Assembly: GCF_014648175.1 (NCBI RefSeq)
Contig: NZ_BMQP01000003.1
Span: forward strand, 124,001-188,000
From: Planobispora rosea
GTDB lineage: Bacteria > Actinomycetota > Actinomycetes > Streptosporangiales > Streptosporangiaceae
Direction: 5' to 3'
DNA length: 64,000 bases
In this document: positions 40,243 through 47,700 of the stretch, in pieces
How the letters are laid out: every line of letters starts with the position of its first letter
Position numbering within the stretch: position 1 is the stretch's first letter
The notes under the pieces: model-generated
The model's database searches: none
The model's input: only the letters and a program-made list of their open reading frames with translations
What the model was told of the DNA's origin: nothing
Made by a program: the position numbers and the translations under genes

Positions 40243-40272
40243 GCGGCGGAGCGGATCCTCCCGCTCCGCCGC
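40243..40272 (+). terminator. Attenuator hairpin after the precursor gene
   Basis: A perfect 12-bp stem (GCGGCGGAGCGG with CCGCTCCGCCGC) and a 6-nt loop lie 27 nt after the precursor stop and 22 nt before the ligase start. Partial termination here would give more precursor than enzyme mRNA, as in many RiPP operons. Confidence 0.8.
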
Positions 40273-40294
40273 TTCCTTTGCGACGGGAACGAGC

Positions 40295-41338
40295 ATGATC
40301 CTGATACTGAGCGACCGGCGGGACGACGCGGTCGCGCTGGTCCTGCCGAAGCTGGAGCGCCGCGGAGCCCGGGTGACCTGGTGGGACCCGGGAGAGTTCC
40401 CCGCCCGCAGCAGGCTCACGGCCGCCTTCGCCGACGGCGGCCACCGGATCGTGCTCGACACCGGCGCCGAGCGGCTGGACCTGGCGGAGGTGCGGGCGGT
40501 GTGGCGGCGGCGGCCGAACGCGCCCTGCCCGGCGGAGACCGTGACCGACCCCTCCCATCGGCGCCACGCGGTCTGGCAGGCGGAGTTCCTGCTCGACGGA
40601 GCGTGGGAGCTCGCCCCCGCGCGCTGGCTGCCCTCACGCAGGGAGGCCGAGCGCCGGGCGCACAACAAGATCATTCACATGGCGCGGGCGGCGGCGCTCG
40701 GATTCCGGGTGCCGGAGACCGTCTACACCAACGACCCCGCCGAGCTGGTGCCCGCCTACGAGCGCGCGGGTGGCGGCCTGATCGCCAAGCAGATCAACTC
40801 CGACGAGTTCACCCTGGACGGCGCCGATCACCGCGCGTACACCACCGTCCTGAACCGCCGCCACCTCACCTCGCGCCACCGCGTCCAGCACGAGCCGGTC
40901 ATCCTCCAGCCCTACGTCCCCAAGGCCGTGGAGCTGCGCGTGATCGTGGTGGGCGAACGGGTCTTCGCCGCCGAGATCGACACCCGGGCCTCGCGCACGG
41001 CCAGGGACGACTGGCGGCACTACGACGACGACCGGGTGCGCTACGCCGCGCACGATCTCCCGGACGGGCTGGAACGCGCGTGCGTGGAGCTGACCGCCTC
41101 GCTGGGCCTGACGTACGGCGCCATCGATCTCATCCTCACCCCGGACGGGGAGTACACCTTCCTGGAGATCAATCCCAACGGAGCCTGGGGTTTCGTGGAA
41201 CAACGCGCGGGACTGCCCGTCAGCGACGCGATCGCCGACTGGCTCGTGGCGGCGGACCGTACAGCGGGCGACACAGCGGACCACACAGCGGGCAACGCGG
41301 CGGACCACACAGCGGACGGAAAGACAGATCATGAGTGA
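40295..41338 (+). CDS. MvdC/MvdD-type ATP-grasp peptide ligase
   Basis: A 347-residue ATP-grasp ligase of the ribosomal-peptide maturase (graspetide) type. The N-terminal pre-ATP domain starts MILILSDRRDDAV and includes VWRRRPNAPCP near 68. The central domain has HNKIIHMARAAALGFRVPET near 126-145 and the core LQPYVPKAVELRVIVVGERV near 205-224. FLEINPNGAWGF near 289 gives the Mg-ATP ligands. Such enzymes activate Asp/Glu carboxylates as acyl-phosphates and join them to Ser, Thr or Lys. The last 25 residues are a repeat-built tail (TAD/HTA units). The stop overlaps the next start by 8 nt. Confidence 0.88.
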   Translation: MILILSDRRDDAVALVLPKLERRGARVTWWDPGEFPARSRLTAAFADGGHRIVLDTGAERLDLAEVRAVWRRRPNAPCPAETVTDPSHRRHAVWQAEFLLDGAWELAPARWLPSRREAERRAHNKIIHMARAAALGFRVPETVYTNDPAELVPAYERAGGGLIAKQINSDEFTLDGADHRAYTTVLNRRHLTSRHRVQHEPVILQPYVPKAVELRVIVVGERVFAAEIDTRASRTARDDWRHYDDDRVRYAAHDLPDGLERACVELTASLGLTYGAIDLILTPDGEYTFLEINPNGAWGFVEQRAGLPVSDAIADWLVAADRTAGDTADHTAGNAADHTADGKTDHE

Positions 41339-42332
41339 CTTCGGAACCGCACTCGAATCCGGGGTACGGCTGCTGCGCGGCCTGCCCCGGCGGCGGGCGC
41401 ACGTGGCCGAGGCCAGGCGGGCGGCCGCCGCGTGGGCGGCCGATCACCCCGGTCTCCACGCCCAGCTCGTCGTCGACGAGCGGCCCGGTACCCCGGTGGT
41501 CGACTTCGACCTCCTGCTCTCCGACCCCGAGGGCGGCACCGTCGCCCTCACCGCGCAGGCCGACGACGGCGTGCCCTGGCTGATCGACCACTCCACGCAC
41601 TGGGCGGCCGGACAGCTGGTCACCGTGGACGAGGTGCACCTGTCGGTGGCGCAGGCCCTGACCATGATCCGCTCGCTGTCGCGCCGCGACACGACGCCGC
41701 ACGACGAGATCGTCGACCAGTGCCTGATCCTCAACGAGATCGCGGGCGACGACGGGCCGATCCCCGGCGAGGAGCTCCAGGCCGCCGCGGACGACTTCCG
41801 CAGGGGGCGGGGCCTGCACGACCGGGCGAGCACGCTGGCCTGGCTCGCCGAGATGGGCATGACCCCCGCGCAGTTCGAGGAGTACATCGGCGGCATCGCC
41901 CGCCGCCGGAGCTTCCGCCGCCGCAAGGAGGCCGAGCTCGGCCCGGCCCGGCTGGCCGCCCGTCCCGGCGACTTCGACCGGGTCCGCGCCGTCTGGATCA
42001 CCGGGCCGGAACGGGCCGTCGCCGCCGGCGCCGCCACGCTGGCGGCGGTCCACGGCGAGGGGACCGCCGCCCTCGCGGAGCTGGACGGCGAGGCCGAGAC
42101 GGTGATCGCCGAACGCTTCGCCGCCGACCTGCCGGAACCGCTGTGTGAGGCCGCGCCGGGAGCCGTCGCCGGACCCGTGGCCCACGGCGGGAGCTTCCTG
42201 GCCGGGGTGGTCCTGGACCGTACGGCCGCGCGTGAGGACGAGCGCACGCTGGCCGCCGCCGGGCGGGTGGCGTTCACCGAGTGGCTGGCCGAGCGCCGCA
42301 GCCGGGCCGCGGTCGAATGGCACTGGTCGTGA
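41331..42332 (+). CDS. PpiC-related putative peptide maturation protein
   Basis: A 333-residue soluble protein. Residues 1-110 form an alpha/beta domain; 115-190 are helical (SVAQALTMIRSLSRRDTTPH, WLAEMGMTPAQFEEYIGGIA); 215-333 resemble a degenerate parvulin (PpiC) domain (PGAVAGPVAHGGSFLAGVVL near 278-297). This arrangement recalls the 'putative peptide maturation system protein' family (TIGR04500, from memory) that occurs with peptide ligases and exporters. It may present the precursor to the ligase or exporter, or isomerise the proline in the core. It overlaps both neighbours (8 nt and 4 nt), so it belongs to the same operon. Confidence 0.7.
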   Translation: MSDFGTALESGVRLLRGLPRRRAHVAEARRAAAAWAADHPGLHAQLVVDERPGTPVVDFDLLLSDPEGGTVALTAQADDGVPWLIDHSTHWAAGQLVTVDEVHLSVAQALTMIRSLSRRDTTPHDEIVDQCLILNEIAGDDGPIPGEELQAAADDFRRGRGLHDRASTLAWLAEMGMTPAQFEEYIGGIARRRSFRRRKEAELGPARLAARPGDFDRVRAVWITGPERAVAAGAATLAAVHGEGTAALAELDGEAETVIAERFAADLPEPLCEAAPGAVAGPVAHGGSFLAGVVLDRTAAREDERTLAAAGRVAFTEWLAERRSRAAVEWHWS

Positions 42333-42514
42333 GCCGCGGTATCTTCCGGGAGGAATCGCTCCGCCGTCACCAGGCCGGGGCGCGGCGGGACCGTACCCGG
42401 CTGACGGTCCGTACCGGAACGTTGGTCGCACTGTGGGCGGTGGTCGCCCTGCTGGTCGCGGCGGGAGTCGTCTTCGTCGCGGCGCTGCACGCGCGGATCG
42501 GGGGCGCGGCGTGA
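42329..42514 (+). CDS. 61-residue HlyD-like membrane stub
   Basis: A short protein starting at a GTG that overlaps the previous stop (GTGA) and ending in a GTGA overlap with the exporter start. IFREESLRRHQAG at the N-terminus matches the cytoplasmic opening of HlyD-family adaptor proteins of peptide exporters. One membrane helix follows (TLVALWAVVALLVAAGVVFV), and only about ten residues lie outside. The coiled-coil and lipoyl domains of a normal adaptor are absent. It may be a minimal exporter accessory of a one-membrane bacterium, or the remnant of a full adaptor gene; tight coupling favours function. Confidence 0.7.
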   Translation: MSRGIFREESLRRHQAGARRDRTRLTVRTGTLVALWAVVALLVAAGVVFVAALHARIGGAA

Positions 42515-44661
42515 AACGCGTTCCCGTCGTGCTCCAGAACACCGCCACCGAGTGCGGGGCGGCGTGCCTGGCGATGGTCCTGTCCCACCACGGCCACCGC
42601 GCCTCCCTGCAGGAGATCACCGACCGGCTGCAGATCGGCAGGGACGGTCTCAGCGCGAAGGCGCTGCTGGAGGGCGCCCGGGAGTGCGGGCTGAAGGCGC
42701 GCGCCTTCTCCCTGAGCCCCGCCGACCTCGCCCGCGTGCCGATGCCCGCGGTGGTCCACTGGGAGTTCAACCACTTCGTGGTGGTCGAGCGCTGGTCCCC
42801 GGACCGCGTCGACATCGTCGATCCCGCCCGGGGCCGCCGCCGGCTCACGGCCGAGGAGTTCGACGAGGGCTTCACCGGCGTGCTGCTCGCCTTCGAGCCC
42901 GGACCCGGTTTCCAGCCGGGGCGCTCCAGCGCCGGTACGGCCTGGCGCCGCCAGTTCCTGCGCACGCTGCTGGTGCGCAGGAAGGGCCTGCTCGCCCAGG
43001 TGGTGCTGGCCTCGCTCCTGCTCCAGCTGCTCGGCCTGGCGCTGCCGCTGTTCTCCGAGGCGCTGGTGGACCGGGTGCTGCCGGGGGGCGACGGCGGGCT
43101 GCTGGCCATGATCGGCCTGGGGCTGGTCCTGGCGGCGGTGACCCAGTTCGCGGTCGGTTGTCTCCGCTCGGTCCTGCTGGTCTCCGTCCGCGCGGGCGCC
43201 GACGCCGAGCTGACCGGGGGAGTGGTCTCCCACCTGGTGGCGCTGCCGTACCGCTACTTCACCCAGCGCGGCAAGGGCGACCTGGTCGCGCGCGCCGGGA
43301 GCGTGGCGGTCCTGCGGGAGATGCTCACCGGGCAGGTGCTGTCGGCGCTGCTCGACGGGCCGCTCGCGCTGGGTTACCTGATCCTGGTGTTCGCCTGGGA
43401 TCCCGTCGTGGGCGCCTGCCTGCTCGGGTTCGCGGCGCTGCAGGTTCTGCTGCTCCTGGTCACCGCCCGCCGGGTCGGCAGGCTCACCCAGGAGGAGCTC
43501 AGCGCCTTCTCCGCCACCCAGAGCCAGCTCGTCCAGGCCATCGGCGGCATCGAGACGCTGAAGGCGTCGGGAGCCGAGCACCGCGCGGTCGAGCAGTGGT
43601 CCAAGCACTTCACCGACCAGCTGAACGCCGACGTCCGGGGCGGCCTCACCCAGGGCCTGCTGGACGCCGCGCTCGGCGCCCTGCGCCTGTTCGCCCCGCT
43701 CGCGCTGCTGTGGGTCGGGGCGTGGCGGGTGCTCGACGGGGAGCTGACCCTGGGCGCCCTGCTGGCCCTGAACGCCCTGGCCATCGCCGCGCTCACGCCC
43801 ATCGCCGCGCTGATGACCAGCCTGCAGGGACTCCAGCAGGCCGGGGCGCACTTCGACCGGCTCTCCGACATCCTCGCCTCCGAGCCCGAGCCCGCCGCCG
43901 GCATCGAGGTGGTCAGGCTGCGCGGCTCGATCGAGCTGCACGGCGCCGGCTTCCGGCACGACCCCCGCGGGCCGTGGACGCTGCGCGGCATCTCCGTGAA
44001 GATCCGCGCGGGGCAGAAGGTCGCCCTGGTCGGCCCGTCAGGGGCGGGCAAGAGCACGCTCGCCCGGCTCCTGCTGGCCCTGTACACCCCCACCGAGGGG
44101 CAGATCAGCTACGACGGCGTGCCGCTGCCGCAGCTCAACCTCCGCTCCCTGCGCCACCAGTTCGGCGTGGTCAACCAGGACCCCTCGCTGTTCACCGGCT
44201 CGATCCGGGAGAACATCGCGCTCAACGACCCCGACGCCCCGCTGGAGCGGATCATCGAGGCGGCCGAGCTGGCCTGCCTGCACGAGGAGATCTGCGCGAT
44301 GCCCATGGGGTACGAGACCATGCTCGTGGAGGGCGGGGGCCTGTCCGGAGGACAGCGGCAGCGGCTCGCGCTCGCCCGCGCGCTCCTGGCCCGCCCGAAG
44401 ATCCTGCTGCTCGACGAGGCCACCAGCCACCTCGACAGCACCACCGAGGCGCGGATCGAGTCCAACCTCGGCTGGCTCACCCAGACGCGCATCGTGATCG
44501 CCCACCGGCTGAGCACCGTCAAGGACGCCGACCTCATCCTCGTGGTCGACGAGGGGCGGATCGTGGAGCGGGGCACCCACGAGGGGCTGATCGCCCGGGG
44601 CGGCCGGTACGCGAAGCTGGTGGCGGCGCAGACCTCCGACCCGGTCTCCGCCGGGAACTGA
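42511..44661 (+). CDS. C39-peptidase-containing peptide ABC exporter (PCAT)
   Basis: A 716-residue bifunctional leader peptidase and exporter. The N-terminal C39 domain has the full triad: Cys15 (TECGAACL), His88 (NHFVVVE) and Asp104 (DIVDPARG). Six membrane helices span about 150-430. The ATPase has GPSGAGKST near 508, signature LSGGQRQRLALARA near 611 and Walker B ILLLDEATSHLD near 632. It should cut the precursor after Gly27 and export the core. GTG start overlapping the stub gene. It is the last gene of the RiPP operon. Confidence 0.95.
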   Translation: MKRVPVVLQNTATECGAACLAMVLSHHGHRASLQEITDRLQIGRDGLSAKALLEGARECGLKARAFSLSPADLARVPMPAVVHWEFNHFVVVERWSPDRVDIVDPARGRRRLTAEEFDEGFTGVLLAFEPGPGFQPGRSSAGTAWRRQFLRTLLVRRKGLLAQVVLASLLLQLLGLALPLFSEALVDRVLPGGDGGLLAMIGLGLVLAAVTQFAVGCLRSVLLVSVRAGADAELTGGVVSHLVALPYRYFTQRGKGDLVARAGSVAVLREMLTGQVLSALLDGPLALGYLILVFAWDPVVGACLLGFAALQVLLLLVTARRVGRLTQEELSAFSATQSQLVQAIGGIETLKASGAEHRAVEQWSKHFTDQLNADVRGGLTQGLLDAALGALRLFAPLALLWVGAWRVLDGELTLGALLALNALAIAALTPIAALMTSLQGLQQAGAHFDRLSDILASEPEPAAGIEVVRLRGSIELHGAGFRHDPRGPWTLRGISVKIRAGQKVALVGPSGAGKSTLARLLLALYTPTEGQISYDGVPLPQLNLRSLRHQFGVVNQDPSLFTGSIRENIALNDPDAPLERIIEAAELACLHEEICAMPMGYETMLVEGGGLSGGQRQRLALARALLARPKILLLDEATSHLDSTTEARIESNLGWLTQTRIVIAHRLSTVKDADLILVVDEGRIVERGTHEGLIARGGRYAKLVAAQTSDPVSAGN

Positions 44662-44683
44662 TCGGCGCCGTCGAGGGCGCCAA

Positions 44684-44719
44684 CCGTGGTCGGAGAGTCC
44701 GCCGTGGTCGGAGAGTCCG
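44684..44719. repeat. 18-bp tandem duplication
   Basis: CCGTGGTCGGAGAGTCCG occurs twice in direct succession just after the exporter gene, in the short space before the convergent reductase gene. Confidence 0.85.
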
Positions 44720-44735
44720 CCGCCGGCGGGCGCGG

Positions 44736-45299
44736 TCAGGAACGCTCCGGCTCGTAGTGCATCCCGGTGATCCCGCACTCGAACGGGTGCGTGCCGACGA
44801 GGCGGAACCGCTTGTAGGCGCCGGCGCCGGGGAACACCGGCAGCCCGGTGCCGATCGCGGTCGGATTGACGAACAGGTGGAGCTCGTCGATCAGGTCCGC
44901 GGCGATCAGGCTGGAGACGAGCGTGCTGCCCCCGTAGACGATGATGTCCCCGCCCGGCTGGGCCTTGAGCCGGTTCACGACCTCGGTCAGGTCGCCGCCG
45001 GCGACGGTGGCGTTCTCCCAGGGCGACTCGGTGAGGCTGTTGGAGATCACGACCTTGGGCGTGTTGTTCATCCAGTCGATGGACTCCTGGGACTCGCCCT
45101 CGGGCCCGGACGCCCAGGTCGGGATGAACCCCTCGGCGAGCTTGCGGCCCAGGACGATGCAGTCGACCGACTTCGAGAGCGCGTCGATGTAGGTCTCGAG
45201 GTCGGGGGTCCACGGGAACTTCATCCAGTCCATCTCGCTGTTCGGACCGGCCATGTAGCCGTCGACGGTGGTCTGGACCTGGAGCTTGAGCTTGCGCAT
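44736..45299 (-). CDS. Dihydrofolate-reductase-like protein (RibD C-terminal fold)
   Basis: A 187-residue protein of the RibD-C/DHFR-like family. Motifs are LQVQTTVDGYMAGPNSEMDW near 5-24, DCIVLGRKLAEGF near 46-58, and IIVYGGSTLVSSLIAADLID near 116-135, where NADPH would bind. Such proteins are NADPH reductases of unknown substrate. The ATG at 45299 follows GGAAGGA at a long spacing. A large near-palindrome 67-98 bp upstream is a probable operator. It converges on the RiPP operon and is unlikely to belong to it. Confidence 0.87.
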   Translation of the reverse strand: MRKLKLQVQTTVDGYMAGPNSEMDWMKFPWTPDLETYIDALSKSVDCIVLGRKLAEGFIPTWASGPEGESQESIDWMNNTPKVVISNSLTESPWENATVAGGDLTEVVNRLKAQPGGDIIVYGGSTLVSSLIAADLIDELHLFVNPTAIGTGLPVFPGAGAYKRFRLVGTHPFECGITGMHYEPERS

Positions 45300-45365
45300 G
45301 GGGATGACGTCCTTCCGTTCCGCTTCCGCGGTGCTCTCTTTCGATGACTCCACAATGGCGGAGGG

Positions 45366-45397
45366 CCCTTACGATCTTCTTCTGATGATCTTAAGGG
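45366..45397. promoter_or_regulatory. 32-bp near-palindromic operator
   Basis: Arms CCCTTACGATC and GATCTTAAGGG match at 10 of 11 positions around a 10-bp spacer, in an AT-rich stretch upstream of the DHFR-like gene. The size and symmetry suit a dimeric repressor such as TetR or MarR; none is adjacent. Confidence 0.5.
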
Positions 45398-45450
45398 TGT
45401 CCGCCGCCGGCCCGTAAGAACCGGGCCGAGGACCCTCCGCCCGGACGCTC

Positions 45451-45495
45451 CGACGCCTGCGCCCCTGCCCGGGAGGGGCAGGGGCGCAGGCGTCG
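45451..45495 (-). terminator. 20-bp perfect hairpin after fadB
   Basis: Arms 45451-45470 and 45476-45495 are perfectly complementary, with a 5-nt loop, starting 56 bp past the fadB stop. This is among the strongest hairpins in the window. Confidence 0.85.
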
Positions 45496-45498
45496 TGG

Positions 45499-45558
45499 GT
45501 GTTCCGCGGTGTTCCGCGGTGCTGTGAGGCGCTGTGAGGCGCTGTGAGGTGCTACGCG
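45499..45558. repeat. Decamer tandem repeats next to the fadB stop
   Basis: Six consecutive 10-bp units: GTGTTCCGCG twice, GTGCTGTGAG, GCGCTGTGAG twice, then GTGCTACGCG, which contains the fadB stop codon. They share the period but form two sequence types. Confidence 0.75.
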
Positions 45559-47621
45559 GGGACGGAGGCCACTCCCGGCTCCAGGAAACGCGGCCGGGCG
45601 ATGCCGGCGCGGTCCAGGTACGGCGTGATGCCGCCCAGGTGGAACGGCCAGCCCGCACCCAGGATCATGCACAGGTCGATGTCCTGGGCCGCGGCGACCA
45701 CGCCCTCCTCCAGCATGATCCGGATCTCCTGCTCCAGGGCCCGCAGCACGCGCTCGCGCACCTGCTCGGCCGTGGACGGGGAGGTCCCGCCGGAGAAGAT
45801 CGCCACCGCCTCGGGGTCGAGGGAGAAGTCCGCGCCGTAGACGCCGGGCTTGCCCGCCGCGACCAGCTCGGCCATGTTCTCCGAGACGCCGAAGCGGTCG
45901 GGGAAGGCGGCGTGCAGCGTCTCGGAGACGTGCAGGCCGACGGCCGGGCCGACCAGCTGGAGCAGCGCGAACGGGGTCATCGGCAGGCCCAGGTCGTCGA
46001 GCGCGTGGTCGGCGACCTCCAGCGGGGTGCCCTCGTCCACGGCGGTGATGACCTCGCCCATGAAGCGGGTCAGCAGCCGGTTGACGACGAACGCCGGGGC
46101 GTCCTTCACCAGCACGCTGGACTTCTTCAGCGACTTGCCGACCGCGAACGCGGTGGCCAGCGTGGCGTCGTCCGTGGCGTGGCCACGGATGATCTCCAGC
46201 AGCGGCATGACCGCGACCGGGTTGAAGAAGTGGAAGCCCACCAGGCGCTCGGGGTGCCTCAGCTCCGAGCCCATCTCGGTGAGGGAGAGGGAGGAGGTGT
46301 TGGTCGCCAGCACGCAGGTCTCCGAGACCACGGCCTCGACCTCGGCGAACACCTTCTGCTTGACCTTCATGTCCTCGAAGACGGCCTCGATGACGAAGTC
46401 GGCGTCGGCGAAGGCGTCCTTGGTCAGCGAGCCGGTCACCAGGGCCTTGAGCCGGTTGGCCTGGTCACCGGAGATGCGGCCCTTGCCGTGCAGCTTGTCG
46501 ACCTCGGCGTGGACGTAGGCGACGCCCTTGTCCAGGCGTGTCTGGTCCAGGTCGGTCAGGACGACGGGGACCTCCAGGCGGCGGGCGAACAGCAGCGCCA
46601 TCTGCGAGGCCATCAGGCCCGCGCCGACGACGCCCACCTTGGTGACCTTGCGGGCCAGCGACTTGTCCGGCGCTCCGGCGGGCCGCTTGGCCCGGCGCTG
46701 CACCAGGTCGAAGGAGTAGAGCCCGGCGCGCAGTTCGTCGCCCATGAGGAGGTCGGCCAGGGCCTGGTCCTCGGCGTCGAATCCCTCGTCGCGGGAGGCG
46801 GTGCGGGCCAGTTCGACCAGCTCCAGCGCCCGGTAGGGGGCCGGGTTGGCGCCGCGCAGCTTCATGTCGAGCAGGAAGCGGGCGTCGGCGATCGTCTTGG
46901 ACCAGTCGCCGGCGGTGTGGTCGGTACGGGAGACCGTCACCTCACCGCGCAGCACCTGGGCGGCCCAGCGCAGCGACTCCTCCAGGAAGTCGGCGCCCTC
47001 GAACATCGCGTCGGCGATGCCGAGCTTGAACGCGTCCCGCCCCTTGATCATGCGGTTCTGCGCGAGCGGGTTCTCGATGATCAGCTTGAGCGCGCTCTCC
47101 AGGCCGATGAGGCGCGGCAGCAGCTGGGTTCCGCCCCAGCCCGGGACCAGGCCGAGGAAGCACTCGGGCAGGGCCACCGCGGGCACGCCGGAGGAGATGG
47201 TCCGGTAGGTGCAGTGCAGGGCGACCTCCAGGCCGCCGCCCATCGCCGCGCCGTTGACGAACGCGAACGACGGCACGGACAGCTCGCCGAGGCGGCGGAA
47301 CACGTCGTGGCCCAGCTTGCCGATGGCCAGCGCCTGCTCGCGCTCGGAGACCAGGGCGGCGCCCTTGAGGTCGGCGCCGACCGCGAAGATGAACGGCTTG
47401 CCGACGACGCCCACCGCGGCCAGGTCGGTCCGGCCCGCGACGGCGTCGATGGCCTCGTTCAGCGAGGTCAGGCCACCGGGGCCGAAGGTGGACGGCTTGG
47501 TGTGGTCGAAGCCGTTGTCCAGCGTGATCAGGGCCATGGTGCCCGCGCCGTACGGCAGCTCGACGTCGCGGACGATCGCCTTGGTGACGACCTCGTCAGC
47601 GAAGAGTTCCTTGATGCTCAT
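45552..47621 (-). CDS. fadB: Fatty-acid oxidation multifunctional protein, alpha subunit
   Basis: A 689-residue enoyl-CoA hydratase / 3-hydroxyacyl-CoA dehydrogenase. The hydratase domain (1-200) has FAVGADLKG near 79-87 and the oxyanion/acid region GAAMGGGLEVAL near 122. The NAD-binding domain begins with KVGVVGAGLMASQMA near 337 and the dehydrogenase carries GFHFFNPVAVMPLLEI near 447. A C-terminal HAD domain completes it. AGGAGGT lies 6 nt before the ATG. It forms an operon with the thiolase gene upstream (77-bp gap) for fatty-acid beta-oxidation. Confidence 0.94.
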   Translation of the reverse strand: MSIKELFADEVVTKAIVRDVELPYGAGTMALITLDNGFDHTKPSTFGPGGLTSLNEAIDAVAGRTDLAAVGVVGKPFIFAVGADLKGAALVSEREQALAIGKLGHDVFRRLGELSVPSFAFVNGAAMGGGLEVALHCTYRTISSGVPAVALPECFLGLVPGWGGTQLLPRLIGLESALKLIIENPLAQNRMIKGRDAFKLGIADAMFEGADFLEESLRWAAQVLRGEVTVSRTDHTAGDWSKTIADARFLLDMKLRGANPAPYRALELVELARTASRDEGFDAEDQALADLLMGDELRAGLYSFDLVQRRAKRPAGAPDKSLARKVTKVGVVGAGLMASQMALLFARRLEVPVVLTDLDQTRLDKGVAYVHAEVDKLHGKGRISGDQANRLKALVTGSLTKDAFADADFVIEAVFEDMKVKQKVFAEVEAVVSETCVLATNTSSLSLTEMGSELRHPERLVGFHFFNPVAVMPLLEIIRGHATDDATLATAFAVGKSLKKSSVLVKDAPAFVVNRLLTRFMGEVITAVDEGTPLEVADHALDDLGLPMTPFALLQLVGPAVGLHVSETLHAAFPDRFGVSENMAELVAAGKPGVYGADFSLDPEAVAIFSGGTSPSTAEQVRERVLRALEQEIRIMLEEGVVAAAQDIDLCMILGAGWPFHLGGITPYLDRAGIARPRFLEPGVASVPA

Positions 47622-47680
47622 GCCTTACCTCCTCGCCTGGCGGCTCGTCGGGGCATTCGCCGAGTCCCCGCGCTCATTGG

Positions 47681-47700
47681 TTCGCTCGCTGCGCTCGCTC
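47681..47700. repeat. Short GCGAGC-type repeat between fadA and fadB
   Basis: TTCGCTCGCTGCGCTCGCTC is made of two CGCTCGCT-type units and can form a small stem. From memory, similar elements are scattered in actinomycete genomes; I cannot check copy number here. Confidence 0.4.
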
